Assembly (NCBI RefSeq): GCF_003730195.1
Contig: NZ_QWGG01000001.1
Span: 1,039,671-1,103,670 of the forward strand
Length of the DNA: 64,000 nucleotides
DNA from: Halosimplex salinum
GTDB lineage: Archaea; Halobacteriota; Halobacteria; Halobacteriales; Haloarculaceae
Direction: 5' to 3'
Shown: positions 35,501 through 42,838 of the stretch, piece by piece
Layout of the letters: the number at the start of each line of letters is the position of its first letter
How positions within the stretch are numbered: the stretch's first letter is position 1
Translations under genes and position numbers: made by a program
Notes under the pieces: model-generated
Database searches by the model: none
Told to the model about the DNA's origin: nothing
The model's input: only the letters and a program-made list of their open reading frames with translations

Positions 35501-35696
35501 TCCGAGTGACGGTTCGACCAGCACCCCGACTGACGACTCGATGTCGACCGACGGTTCGAGCACGTCCACGGGGACTGCGACCGACGCGCCGAACGACGTC
35601 ACACTGCCCGTTCCGTCGGCCGCCGGTCCCCTGACGGTCGTCGCGTTCACCGGCGCCGCGCTGTTCTCGCTCGTCGGGCTCTCTCGGCGCGACTGA
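32514..35696 (+). CDS. aglB: Oligosaccharyltransferase AglB (STT3)
   Basis: This 1060-residue membrane enzyme transfers the dolichol-linked glycan to Asn in N-x-S/T sequons of S-layer and other surface proteins. The first luminal loop has FDPWYHYR (D60), a metal/substrate residue. A second acidic motif is FYDHHIAEALFQ. Thirteen or so helices fill residues 25-500. The STT3 signature WWDYG is at 566-570 in the soluble C-terminal half. Residues about 940-1030 are an Asp/Thr/Ser-rich stalk, and the chain ends in an extra hydrophobic helix followed by SRRD. The length is close to Haloferax AglB. The Thr-rich, C-terminally anchored tail looks like an S-layer type end and is itself a likely glycosylation target. 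Confidence 0.95.
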   Translation: MSQWRGRIEDIEEPEDVVDVVGDYYHIPAIVALLGFMLWSRTRHWKQFLVEGTVYFNGFDPWYHYRMVKYTVLNWPATSPFDPWTQFPYGTHSSQFGTVMDQLVATAALVVGLGSPTDHTIRLVALFAPAVIGTLVAIPVYFIGKRIGGRFAGVIAVATLAFVGSTFAQRGTVGFYDHHIAEALFQTIAVLTTMVAVSVAEKEKPVWELFRARDVDALRRPVGWSLVAGTTIAIYLWTWAPGIFLVGILGVYFLVELSSEYAHGESPEHVAIAGAITLSTAGVLSLAVVEEIGLSATSYNLVQPLLAFAVAAGCVFLAWFAREWESRDLANVGFPAAVAGILVLVAGGMAILLPDFWGFLVNQATRVVGLSTSDTAGTVGEAQSMPFGQLFPRYQFTLVIALAGVAYIAARLFYKRPRAELTLLPIWTVFMLLATLTQSRFDYYFAVTVAVMTGLMVGQMAKLAGLSKPDTEIETYQVLTVLAVVLVVFAPLVYPSAIALQVTNGQGGAGPSATAWNESLGWMQDNSPEEGTYGGADNAEDVPYYGTFERTDDFDYPEGYYGVLSWWDYGHFITVMGERIPTANPFQQGASEAANFLLSQDESEANDVVAGLSEDDAETRFVMVDWKMTETTQFYQRSGGGSINVGGKYFAPFQFTDKNINQSDYYTGTGDSIFYQAGQRGGYQFFRLQHQPYYNSTAVRLYNFHGSAVEPQPVVVDWTIESVQGSQIRQSNGTRRFDTMEEAREYVSNDPTSQIGGIGQFPEQRVPAMEHYRMVGGSESRSTDSQRYLLGLRKEAEGAYQTSIRSPGVASSLQPSSSNWVKAFEKVPGATIEGEGPADSTVTAAVQMEVPSTNSTFVYRQQAETGSDGTFTMTVPYSTTGYDEWGTEEGYTDPTVRATDGYRFRTDVKSNETHSFRYVGTTNVTEGQVIGEDDSAAEVSLEKGPALSDQEPNRIETNSTEGDETTTDDSSGDETTDDSTATPTDDSTPTGDSTATPSDGSTSTPTDDSMSTDGSSTSTGTATDAPNDVTLPVPSAAGPLTVVAFTGAALFSLVGLSRRD

Positions 35697-35815
35697 GCGG
35701 TCACGCTCGCTCTTCGGTCCGTCCGACGGACGGTTTTCTTCGACCCGAGCCAGCCGCGTTCCATCCGTCAGTACTAACTACTGGCTCTGACTGCCGTATC
35801 CTATGACAGGAAGGT

Positions 35816-36925
35816 GTGGCGACGCTGCCGGAGACCGTCGTTCGACCGGTCCGACGGGTGATGCCGATGGCCGTTGACGGCGGTCTGCTCGCGGTGGACC
35901 TGTTGCTCGTCGCCTTCGCCGGCGGCGCCATCGGAGCGGCCGTCGGTGGCTACGCGGCGTACGGGCTCGCGGGCCTGACGATCACGATCGGCGAGATAGC
36001 CCGCGTCACGACCGACGGAGGTGGAACCTCGCTCGTCTCCGGATCGGCGGACCTGGGGACGGCCGGCGTCACGGGCCTCGTGGGCTATGGACCCGTTCTC
36101 GGCCCGCACGTTGCCTTCGCCGGCGCCGCCGCGGCCGCGGCCTTCGCCGGCCGCAAGGGCCACCTCGACACCGACTTCCCCTACCACGAGGCGAAACACC
36201 TCTCGACGCCGCTCGGTCCGCGCCCGGCCGCGCTCGCCGTCGGGGGTGTCTTCGGGATCCTGGGCTACTGGCTCGCCCAGCTCTCGCTCCGCCTCGCGCT
36301 CCCGTGGGACCCGGTCGCGGCCAGCGTCGTCGTCTCCGCGCTCCTCCACCGCGCCGTCTTCGGCTACTCGCTCGTCGGTCGACTCGACACGGACGTTCTC
36401 GACATGTCTCCCTACGAGGATGGCGACCGACGGATGGCCACCGACGGCGACGGCGAGGGCGCACAGTCGCTCGTCGGCCGGTACGTCGTCGAGCCGTGGC
36501 TCTCTTACCAGTCCGAGTGGGCGGTCGTGACGGTGCTCGGACTCGTCGTCGGCGTCTTCGGCGGCTTCCTGGCGGTCGCCACCGGGAGCTACTTCCTCGC
36601 CTTCGGTATCGCCGCGACCGGGATGCTGTTCCTGACCGCCGGCGTCGAGCGGTTCCCCGTCACTCACCACATGGCGCTCCCGGCCGGTATCGCGGCGCTC
36701 GCGGTCCCGAACGCGACGCCGGTCGTCGCCGTCCTGGTCGGCGGTGGCTTCGGAGTCCTCGGCGGAGTCCTCGGGGAACTCGCTCAGCGAGTCGCCTACG
36801 CCCACGCGGACACGCACTTCGACCCACCGTCCGCGTCCATCGTCCTGACCACGCTCCTCGTCGCCGTCCTCGACATCGCCGGCGTCTTTCAGCAGGCCGG
36901 CGTTCCCACGCTCGGTCTCGCCTGA
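35816..36925 (+). CDS. Polytopic membrane protein, 369 aa, DUF7973-like
   Basis: This 369-residue protein is very rich in Gly, Ala and Val, with about nine transmembrane helices (for example GGAIGAAVGGYAAYGLAGLTITI and VLGLVVGVFGGFLAVATGSYFLAF). A duplicated layout of membrane hairpins is separated by the hydrophilic region GRLDTDVLDMSPYEDGDRRMATDGDGEGAQ. Conserved-looking motifs are HAFAGAAAAAAFAGRKGHLDTDFPYHEAKH and ADTHFDPPSASI. I recall this as a conserved haloarchaeal family without function. The GTG at 35816 gives a sensible N-terminus; an ATG at 35861 is an alternative. It follows aglB but has no obvious glycan role. Confidence 0.7.
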   Translation: MATLPETVVRPVRRVMPMAVDGGLLAVDLLLVAFAGGAIGAAVGGYAAYGLAGLTITIGEIARVTTDGGGTSLVSGSADLGTAGVTGLVGYGPVLGPHVAFAGAAAAAAFAGRKGHLDTDFPYHEAKHLSTPLGPRPAALAVGGVFGILGYWLAQLSLRLALPWDPVAASVVVSALLHRAVFGYSLVGRLDTDVLDMSPYEDGDRRMATDGDGEGAQSLVGRYVVEPWLSYQSEWAVVTVLGLVVGVFGGFLAVATGSYFLAFGIAATGMLFLTAGVERFPVTHHMALPAGIAALAVPNATPVVAVLVGGGFGVLGGVLGELAQRVAYAHADTHFDPPSASIVLTTLLVAVLDIAGVFQQAGVPTLGLA

Positions 36926-36979
36926 CCACCCCACTCACGTCCGGCGATCTGGCCGTTCCGATCCCCCGTATTCACAGCG

Positions 36980-36989
36980 TTTTTATACC
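36980..36989 (+). promoter_or_regulatory. TATA box of the membrane-anchored HTH gene
   Basis: TTTTTATACC lies about 26 bp before the ATG at 37011, a strong haloarchaeal TATA box for a leaderless transcript. Confidence 0.65.
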
Positions 36990-37010
36990 GAACCCGGCAT
37001 GTTACGATAG

Positions 37011-37604
37011 ATGCTGCAGTGGTCTGTCGTCGACGCGGTCGGGGGAGCGTTGTCGACCGGGGTCGGGAGCGTGCGGGTAGTACACCCGCACTATCCGTTC
37101 GATTTCTCGACCGTCGGTGAGCCGCTGGTCGGCCTCCTCCAGTCGTCCGCGTCGGGCGACCTCGGTGCCATGTTCATGGCCGGATTCATCCTCCTCGTGC
37201 TCGGCCTCGGCGGCGTCGCAGCCTGGCACTCAGGGATCCCGTCGCTGCTCTCGCGTAGTCGGTCGAGCGACAGCGGGTCGTCCGCGAGCGCGACCGACCA
37301 GCCGGAGACGGCGGACCGTCCCCAGGAGCCAGGCGTCGAGGGAGACTCCGGGACCGAGACGGCAGAGCCCGCACAGCGAACGGACCAGGAGATCATCGTC
37401 GACATCCTCGAATCAAACGACGGGCGCATGAAACAGGCGAAGATCGTCGACCGGACGGGGTGGTCGAAGTCGAAAGTGAGCATGCTCCTCTCCGAGATGG
37501 AGGACGACGGCGACATCAGCAAACTCCGGGTCGGCCGCGAGAACATCATCAGCCTCAGCGGGAACGAGCCCGAGGCCGCCGGCTCGCCGTTCGACGACGA
37601 GTGA
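37011..37604 (+). CDS. Membrane-anchored winged-helix regulator
   Basis: This is a 197-residue protein. Residues 1-50 are an N-terminal segment probably outside the cell. A transmembrane helix lies at about 52-73 (GAMFMAGFILLVLGLGGVAAW). A Ser/Glu/Pro-rich disordered linker (75-122) leads to a C-terminal winged helix-turn-helix (DQEIIVDILESNDGRMKQAKIVDRTGWSKSKVSMLLSEMEDDGDISKLRVGRENIISL). This architecture, a membrane tether plus a MarR/DUF7343-like DNA-binding domain, occurs widely in Halobacteria. Targets and signal are unknown. A strong TATA box precedes it. It is immediately upstream of a tRNA-Glu gene. Confidence 0.8.
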   Translation: MLQWSVVDAVGGALSTGVGSVRVVHPHYPFDFSTVGEPLVGLLQSSASGDLGAMFMAGFILLVLGLGGVAAWHSGIPSLLSRSRSSDSGSSASATDQPETADRPQEPGVEGDSGTETAEPAQRTDQEIIVDILESNDGRMKQAKIVDRTGWSKSKVSMLLSEMEDDGDISKLRVGRENIISLSGNEPEAAGSPFDDE

Positions 37605-37692
37605 GTGTGCGACTGCGTGACGGAACGGGTGCGAAGCGCAACCGTTAAACCCGTATCCTCGCAAGGATTGAGTACGCACAGAGGGCGTATGC

Positions 37693-37767
37693 GCTCCGTT
37701 GGTGTAGTCCGGCCAATCATCTTGCCCTCTCACGGCAAGGACCAGGGTTCGAATCCCTGACGGAGCA
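37693..37767 (+). tRNA. tRNA-Glu (anticodon CUC)
   Basis: A complete 75-nt cloverleaf is present. The acceptor stem is GCTCCGT/ACGGAGC with discriminator A at 37767. The anticodon stem is TTGCC/GGCAA and the 7-nt loop CTCTCAC gives anticodon CUC. The T-arm is CAGGG/CCCTG with TTCGAAT. CCA is not encoded. A TATA-like CGTTAAACC sits about 45 bp upstream. There is no intron. A second copy of its last 23 nt lies at 37854-37876. Confidence 0.97.
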
Positions 37768-37819
37768 TTCTTCTGAGGAACGAAGTGACGAAGAAGGAAG
37801 CGCACGGAAGGGATTCGAG

Positions 37820-37876
37820 CCACGGCAGACCGACCGCAGGGAGGTCTGGCATCGGGTTCGAATCCCTGACGGAGCA
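37820..37876 (+). repeat. 40-nt conserved segment plus duplicated 3' end of tRNA-Glu(CUC)
   Basis: Positions 37820-37859 are identical, base for base, to 53394-53433 beside the other tRNA-Glu. Positions 37854-37876 repeat the last 23 nt of the tRNA at 37745-37767. The segment contains the hairpin CAGACC...GGTCTG. Only three base pairs of the T-stem can form, so it is not a working tRNA. Confidence 0.85.
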
Positions 37877-37879
37877 CTA

Positions 37880-38146
37880 CCATCATTTTCCCCACGGGGT
37901 TTCCTCGCGAGCCTGCGGCTCGCGGGTCACTCCGGTCCCCGCTCGCCTTCGAGGCCTCGCTTCGCTCGGCCTCGCACTCGCTGCGGGAACCCCGCACGCA
38001 AAAACATGGGTGAAAACACCGTCAGAGCAAAGCTCTGACGAGCCCTCGTTCGCTCCGCTCACGAGAAAGGCCGGTCACTCCCTTCGGTCGTGACCGGTGA
38101 ACCGCTCTCGCTTCACTCGCGCGGATGCTCAGTAGAGGAGACTCAC
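37880..38146. other. Intergenic hairpin chain, no gene seen
   Basis: This stretch is a series of short inverted repeats: CGAGCC..GGCTCG near 37910, CGAGGC..GCCTCG near 37950, the perfect 8-bp hairpin GTCAGAGC-AAA-GCTCTGAC at 38021-38039, and CCGGTCAC..GTGACCGG near 38072-38098. The block at 38000-38040 recurs near 45686-45728. No open frame looks real. Confidence 0.6.
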
Positions 38147-38542
38147 TCAGCAAATTGAGTAGTGAGATGAGGCAGTACCGTCCTCCTGAAGCACAATATC
38201 TGCATCCCCGTAACAATGGTTCGTCCTGATGTTTACCTGCCCGCTTTCGTTACGTACGGTCCAGTGGATTTCAAAGGTCTCGATGCCATTGGGGGACGCT
38301 TCGTCGGTGTTGTAGACCTCTCGGTTTTCGCCGGGGCCAACTACATGACTCTGATTGTGAACGGTTTCGTCCGTCGCATTCTGTATTACGCTAATGTTGA
38401 ACGTCGCGCTCTCGCTTCCCTGGTTTTCGAGATTCACTGAATGGTCTGAATTCGGTTGGAACGTCTTCTGATTCCCCATACATCCAGTCAGGAGTAGTAT
38501 CGCTGCGAAAGCACAGAACGCCTTCAGCAAGCGATCACGCAT
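38147..38542 (-). CDS. Putative lipoprotein, 131 aa, AT-richer than neighbours
   Basis: This 131-residue secreted protein has an N-terminal signal (MRDRLLKAFCAFAAILLLTGCMG) ending in a lipobox LLTGC, so Cys21 would be lipidated and the protein tethered outside the membrane. The mature part is a small beta-rich domain with several N-x-S/T sequons (NIS, NAT, NQS, NES), suiting a glycoprotein. A pair of cysteines (NHCYGD and the terminal SIC) could form a disulfide. The gene and its upstream region are clearly AT-richer than the surroundings, which suggests recent acquisition. It sits next to tRNA-Glu, a typical integration locus. The start at 38542 was chosen because it begins the signal peptide. 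Function is unknown. Confidence 0.7.
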   Translation of the reverse strand: MRDRLLKAFCAFAAILLLTGCMGNQKTFQPNSDHSVNLENQGSESATFNISVIQNATDETVHNQSHVVGPGENREVYNTDEASPNGIETFEIHWTVRNESGQVNIRTNHCYGDADIVLQEDGTASSHYSIC

Positions 38543-38738
38543 TACTTGAACATATGGTAAACAGAATGAATACTTTCTGCTAAATTCGCAACCACACTGA
38601 GACAACGTTCCGACATCGACCACCGTGTAATAAATTTCACACGTGGAATCGGCGGCAGCACGCTCACGCCACTCGACCTAATACACCTTCGAGATGGCGA
38701 CACCCACATCTTTACCGGACCACTCGAGAATACCCGGT

Positions 38739-41000
38739 ATGACTCTCGAAGACGACTCGCTGGAGTACCACCGCGAGGACCCGCCGGGGAAGATCGAGAT
38801 ACGGACGACGAAGTCGACGAGCACGCAGCGCGACCTGAGCCTGGCGTACTCGCCCGGCGTCGCGGGCCCCTGCCGCGCCATCGACGAGGACCCCGAGGCC
38901 GCCTACGAGTACACCGCGAAGGCGAACCTCGTGGGCGTCGTCTCCGACGGGAGCGCGGTACTGGGTCTGGGTGACATCGGTCCGCAGGCGTCGAAACCGG
39001 TCATGGAGGGGAAGGGAGTGCTGTTCAAGCGCTTCGCCGACATCGACGTGTTCGACATCGAGGTCGACCACACCGACCCCGACGATTTCGTCGACTGCGT
39101 CGCGGGGATGGAGTCGACGTTCGGCGGCGTCAATCTGGAGGACATCGCGGCGCCCAAATGCTTCGTCATCGAGGAGCGCCTCAGCGAGGCGATGGACATC
39201 CCGGTCTTCCACGACGACCAGCACGGGACGGCGATCATCACCGGCGCGGCCCTGCTCAACGCCATCGAGATCAGCGGGAAGGACCTCGAAGACCTGCAGG
39301 TTACCTTCGCCGGCGCGGGGGCGGCCGCCATCGCGACGGCACGATTCTATCTCTCGCTCGGCGTCCGTCGCGAGAATATCACGATGGTCGACATCGACGG
39401 GATCCTCACGGACGAGCGCGCCGCGTCCGGCGACCTGAACGAGTACAATCGCGAGTTCACCAGCGACGTGCCGGAGGGCGGGCTCGACGACGCGATGGTC
39501 GGGGCGGACATGCTCGTCGGGCTGTCCGCCGGCGGCATCGTCGACGAGGAGATGGTGCAGTCGATGGCGGACGACCCGATCATCTTCGCGATGGCGAACC
39601 CCGAGCCCGAGATCGACTACGAGACGGCCAAATCGGCCCGCGACGACACGGTCATCATGGCGACGGGGCGCTCGGACTACCCGAACCAGGTCAACAACGT
39701 GCTCGGCTTCCCGTTCCTGTTCCGCGGGGCGCTGGACGTGCGCGCGACGGAGATCAACGAGGCGATGAAAGTCGCCGCGGCGGAGGCGCTGGCCGACCTC
39801 GCCAAGCGGGACGTACCCGACGCCGTACGGAAAGCCTACGGCGACCAGCCGCTGCAGTTCGGTCCCGAGTACATCATCCCGAAGCCGCTGGACACGCGCG
39901 TCCTCTTCGAGGTCGCACCCGCCGTCGCCGAAGCGGCCATGGGGTCTGGCGCCGCCCGCGACGAGGTGGACACCGAGCCGTACGTCGAGCGCCTCGAAGC
40001 CCGGCTGGGCAAGTCCCGAGAGATGATGCGGATCGTCCTCAACAAGGCCAAGAGCGACCCGAAACGGCTCGCACTCGCCGAGGGGGCCAACGAGAAGATC
40101 ATCCGCGCCGCCCACCAGCTCGAAGAGGAGGGCATCGCCGACCCGGTGCTGATCGGGAACCGGACGACGATCGAACGGAAGGTCGAGGGGCTCGGACTGG
40201 CGTTCGACCCGGAGGTCGTCGACCCCGCCGGCGGCGACTACGAGGCGTACGTCGATCGACTGTACGAACTCCGGCAGCGCAAGGGGCTCACCCGCCGCGA
40301 GGCGGCGGAGACGATCCGTGACGGCGACTACTTCGCGTCGGTGATGGTCGAGCGCGGCGACGCCGACGCGATGCTCACGGGGCTGACTCACCACTACCCC
40401 TCCGCCCTCCGGCCGCCGCTGCGCGTCATCGGGACCGAGGACGGCGTCGAGCACGCCGCAGGGGTGTACATGCTCACCTTCCAGAATCAGGTCGTGTTCG
40501 TCGCGGACGCGACGGTCAACCAGGACCCCGACGCCGAGACGCTCGCGGAGGTGACCCGCCACGCCGCCGGGGTCGCTCGGCAGTTCGACGTGGAGCCACG
40601 GGCGGCCCTGCTGTCGTACTCGGATTTCGGGAGCGTCGACAACCCGGGCACCCGCAAACCCCGGCGCGCGGCGGCGCGACTCCGCGAAGACCCCGCGGTC
40701 GACTTCCCGGTCGACGGGGAGATGCAGGCCGACACAGCCGTCGTCGAGGACCTCCTGCAGGACGACTACGAGTTCGCCGAACTCGAGGAGCCGGCGAACG
40801 TGCTCGTCCTCCCGAACCTCGAAGCGGGCAACATCGTCTACAAACTCCTCCAGCGCCTCGGCGGTGCGGACGCCGTCGGGCCGATGCTCGCCGGCATGGA
40901 CGAACCGGTCCACGTCCTCCAGCGCGACGACGAAGTGAAAGATATCGTCAATCTGGGCGCTGCGGCGGTGCTGGACGCCCAGCGTCGGGACCAAGCGTAG
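38739..41000 (+). CDS. maeB: Malic enzyme with phosphotransacetylase-like domain (MaeB type)
   Basis: This 753-residue multidomain NAD(P)-dependent malic enzyme decarboxylates malate to pyruvate. Residues 1-160 are the malic N-terminal domain (LAYSPGVAGPCRAI, VVSDGSAVLGLGDIGP, the FHDDQHGTA block). The Rossmann domain follows with VTFAGAGAAAIATARFYLSLG. Residues about 425-753 are a phosphate acetyl/butyryltransferase-like domain (KSDPKRLALAEGANEKIIRAA, DYFASVMVERGDADAMLTGLTH), which in MaeB enzymes is regulatory and binds acetyl-CoA rather than catalysing. The ATG at 38739 begins MTLEDDSLEYHR. It links carbon metabolism between pyruvate and the TCA cycle, and appears monocistronic. Confidence 0.95.
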   Translation: MTLEDDSLEYHREDPPGKIEIRTTKSTSTQRDLSLAYSPGVAGPCRAIDEDPEAAYEYTAKANLVGVVSDGSAVLGLGDIGPQASKPVMEGKGVLFKRFADIDVFDIEVDHTDPDDFVDCVAGMESTFGGVNLEDIAAPKCFVIEERLSEAMDIPVFHDDQHGTAIITGAALLNAIEISGKDLEDLQVTFAGAGAAAIATARFYLSLGVRRENITMVDIDGILTDERAASGDLNEYNREFTSDVPEGGLDDAMVGADMLVGLSAGGIVDEEMVQSMADDPIIFAMANPEPEIDYETAKSARDDTVIMATGRSDYPNQVNNVLGFPFLFRGALDVRATEINEAMKVAAAEALADLAKRDVPDAVRKAYGDQPLQFGPEYIIPKPLDTRVLFEVAPAVAEAAMGSGAARDEVDTEPYVERLEARLGKSREMMRIVLNKAKSDPKRLALAEGANEKIIRAAHQLEEEGIADPVLIGNRTTIERKVEGLGLAFDPEVVDPAGGDYEAYVDRLYELRQRKGLTRREAAETIRDGDYFASVMVERGDADAMLTGLTHHYPSALRPPLRVIGTEDGVEHAAGVYMLTFQNQVVFVADATVNQDPDAETLAEVTRHAAGVARQFDVEPRAALLSYSDFGSVDNPGTRKPRRAAARLREDPAVDFPVDGEMQADTAVVEDLLQDDYEFAELEEPANVLVLPNLEAGNIVYKLLQRLGGADAVGPMLAGMDEPVHVLQRDDEVKDIVNLGAAAVLDAQRRDQA

Positions 41001-41079
41001 CGGGTTGCCCGCCGGGCCGCAAGCGGCGGAATCCTCGCCGACTCGAACGTTTATTGAGCGCGTCCGAGAGGATTCGGAC

Positions 41080-41973
41080 ATGCCCACAGTCGGACTGATC
41101 GGCGTCGGCTACATCGGGAAGACGTTCCTCGACCGACTCGCCGACACCGAGTACGACGTCGTCGCCTACGACGTGGACGAATCACAGATCGAAGCCGCCG
41201 CGGAGCGAGGCGCGACCGCCGCCGAGAGCCCGGCGGACGCGACTGACCGCGCCGACCTCCTCGTCCTCGCGCTCCCGGGGACGCCGGAGGTCGAGGCGGT
41301 GATGCAGAGCGCAGACGGGATTCTGAGCGCGCTCTCGGCGGGCCAGACGGTCGTCGACGTGACGACGACCCACCCCGACACCTCGCGAGACTGCGAGACG
41401 TGGTGCGAGGAACGCGGGGCGTCGTTCGTCGAAGCGCCGATCACCCGGGCCGCGCCACGGGACGGCGCGCACATGATGGTCGGGGCCAACGACGACGCCT
41501 ACGAGTCCGCCCGCGAACTGGTCGAACTCCTGAGCGACGACCACCTCCACGTCGGCCCGGTCGGGAAGGCCACGATCCTCAAACTCGCGCTCCAGATGCG
41601 CTACGCGGGACAGAACGCCCTCGACGCCGAGATCGTCGAGTTCACGCGCGACAACGGCGTCGATCCCGCCCACCTCCGCGACTTCTTCGGCATGGACGTG
41701 TGGGATCGGTATATCGAGCGCGACTTCTCGCAGGGAATCGAGGGGCTGGGCGGCCTCGCCATCTGGCACAAAGACGTCGGGTACGCCCGGGACGTGGCCC
41801 GCGAGGGGAACACCGCGCTCCCGATCGGTGCGGCCGTCCACGAGGCGTACAAGGCGACCGTCCGACGGACCGGTCCCGACGACGGCCACGCTGCGACGCT
41901 CCTGCGATACTGGGAACTGCTCAACGACGCCACCGACCGGGAGTTCCAGCCAGCGGCCGACGATTCGCAGTAG
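41080..41973 (+). CDS. 3-hydroxyisobutyrate dehydrogenase-like NAD(P) oxidoreductase
   Basis: This 297-residue beta-hydroxyacid dehydrogenase has an N-terminal dinucleotide site GLIGVGYIGKTFLDRL (GxGxxG). The substrate-binding signature FVEAPITRAAPRDGAHMMVGA and the catalytic lysine in GPVGKATILKLALQM are in their usual order. The C-terminal helical dimerisation domain contains IWHKDVGYARDVAREGN. Members oxidise 3-hydroxyisobutyrate, tartronate semialdehyde or similar acids. It is the first gene of a small cluster with an RraA-like aldolase, a D-2-hydroxyacid dehydrogenase and a sugar isomerase, which fits sugar-acid degradation. The ATG at 41080 was chosen at the start of the fold. Confidence 0.88.
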   Translation: MPTVGLIGVGYIGKTFLDRLADTEYDVVAYDVDESQIEAAAERGATAAESPADATDRADLLVLALPGTPEVEAVMQSADGILSALSAGQTVVDVTTTHPDTSRDCETWCEERGASFVEAPITRAAPRDGAHMMVGANDDAYESARELVELLSDDHLHVGPVGKATILKLALQMRYAGQNALDAEIVEFTRDNGVDPAHLRDFFGMDVWDRYIERDFSQGIEGLGGLAIWHKDVGYARDVAREGNTALPIGAAVHEAYKATVRRTGPDDGHAATLLRYWELLNDATDREFQPAADDSQ

Positions 41974-41993
41974 CGAGCGACGCCGCGGAGCGC

Positions 41994-42737
41994 TCACTCG
42001 TCCTGTTCGAGCGTGAAGTCGGGTTCGAGGCCGGCCTTCTCGTAGAGCTCGCGGCGGAACTCCTGGTCGTCGGCCTGCTCGCGGCGGGCGGCCTCGGCCA
42101 CCTCGTGGGCGACTTCCCGCGGGACGACCACCACGCCGTCGCCGTCGGCGACGATCACGTCGTCGGTGCGGATCTGCGCGCCACCGACGTTGACGGGGAC
42201 GTGCGTGTCGTCGAGTTCGGCGCGCCCGGGGATGATCGTCTTGTTGCGGTCCTTCGCGTAGACCGGGGTGCCCTGTTTGACGATCTCGTCGGTGTCGCGC
42301 GGGCCGCCGTTGGTGACGACGCCGACCGCGCCCTCGCCGTGCCAATGCAGCGAGTTCGCCGACCCGACGATACCGACGTCCATCTCGTGGGACTCGACGA
42401 CGATCACGTCGCCCTCGCGTACGTCCTCGGGTTCCCCCGATATCTCCTCGTACCACTCGTCGCGCCACGCCGTCGTCGTCTCGAACGTTCGCTCGTCCTG
42501 GGCGGGCAGGTCACGTGGTCGGCGAGCCGGCAGGAAGCGGATCGTGTTGGCGAAGCCGACGAAGCGGTGGGAGAACGCCTCGTAATCACGGTGGAGCGGT
42601 TCGACGTCGGAGTCGAGTCGGTTCACGTCGTGGAAGCCCAGGAAGTCCATCCCGTCGGTCACGTCGGGGACGCGCAGTCCCTCGTAGGACTCCAGCAGTT
42701 CGGCGCGCTCGTCGGCCGAGAGCGGTCTGTCAGCCAT
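41994..42737 (-). CDS. RraA-family protein (HMG aldolase/oxaloacetate decarboxylase type)
   Basis: This 247-residue protein is of the RraA / 4-hydroxy-4-methyl-2-oxoglutarate aldolase family. The core contains REGDVIVVESHEMDVGIVGSANS and the conserved GGPRD of GVVTNGGPRDTDEIV, where Arg and Asp bind the ketoacid and metal. The C-terminal GDGVVVVPREVAHEV is characteristic. An N-terminal extension (residues 1-85) is longer than in E. coli RraA, as in many archaeal members. Depending on the member the reaction is retro-aldol cleavage to pyruvate or oxaloacetate decarboxylation. Being convergent with the dehydrogenase gene, it shares its context of acid catabolism. Confidence 0.87.
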   Translation of the reverse strand: MADRPLSADERAELLESYEGLRVPDVTDGMDFLGFHDVNRLDSDVEPLHRDYEAFSHRFVGFANTIRFLPARRPRDLPAQDERTFETTTAWRDEWYEEISGEPEDVREGDVIVVESHEMDVGIVGSANSLHWHGEGAVGVVTNGGPRDTDEIVKQGTPVYAKDRNKTIIPGRAELDDTHVPVNVGGAQIRTDDVIVADGDGVVVVPREVAHEVAEAARREQADDQEFRRELYEKAGLEPDFTLEQDE

Positions 42738-42838
42738 GGCCGCGCTTCCGTCGGCCCGACAATAATCGCTGGGGTGGCGGTCGTCCGTTCCGCGAGTCGA
42801 GGACCGGTCTTTATGCGCGAGGGCCGAAATCGCCGCGT

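Noticed and set aside
37811..37876. Second tRNA after tRNA-Glu(CUC)
   Set aside because: Only the last 23 nt match a tRNA, the T-stem can form just three pairs, and no D-arm or anticodon arm is present.
38712..41087. 791-codon minus-strand frame opposite maeB
   Set aside because: Long antisense frames are expected in GC-rich genes; the sequence has no family pattern and maeB is clear.
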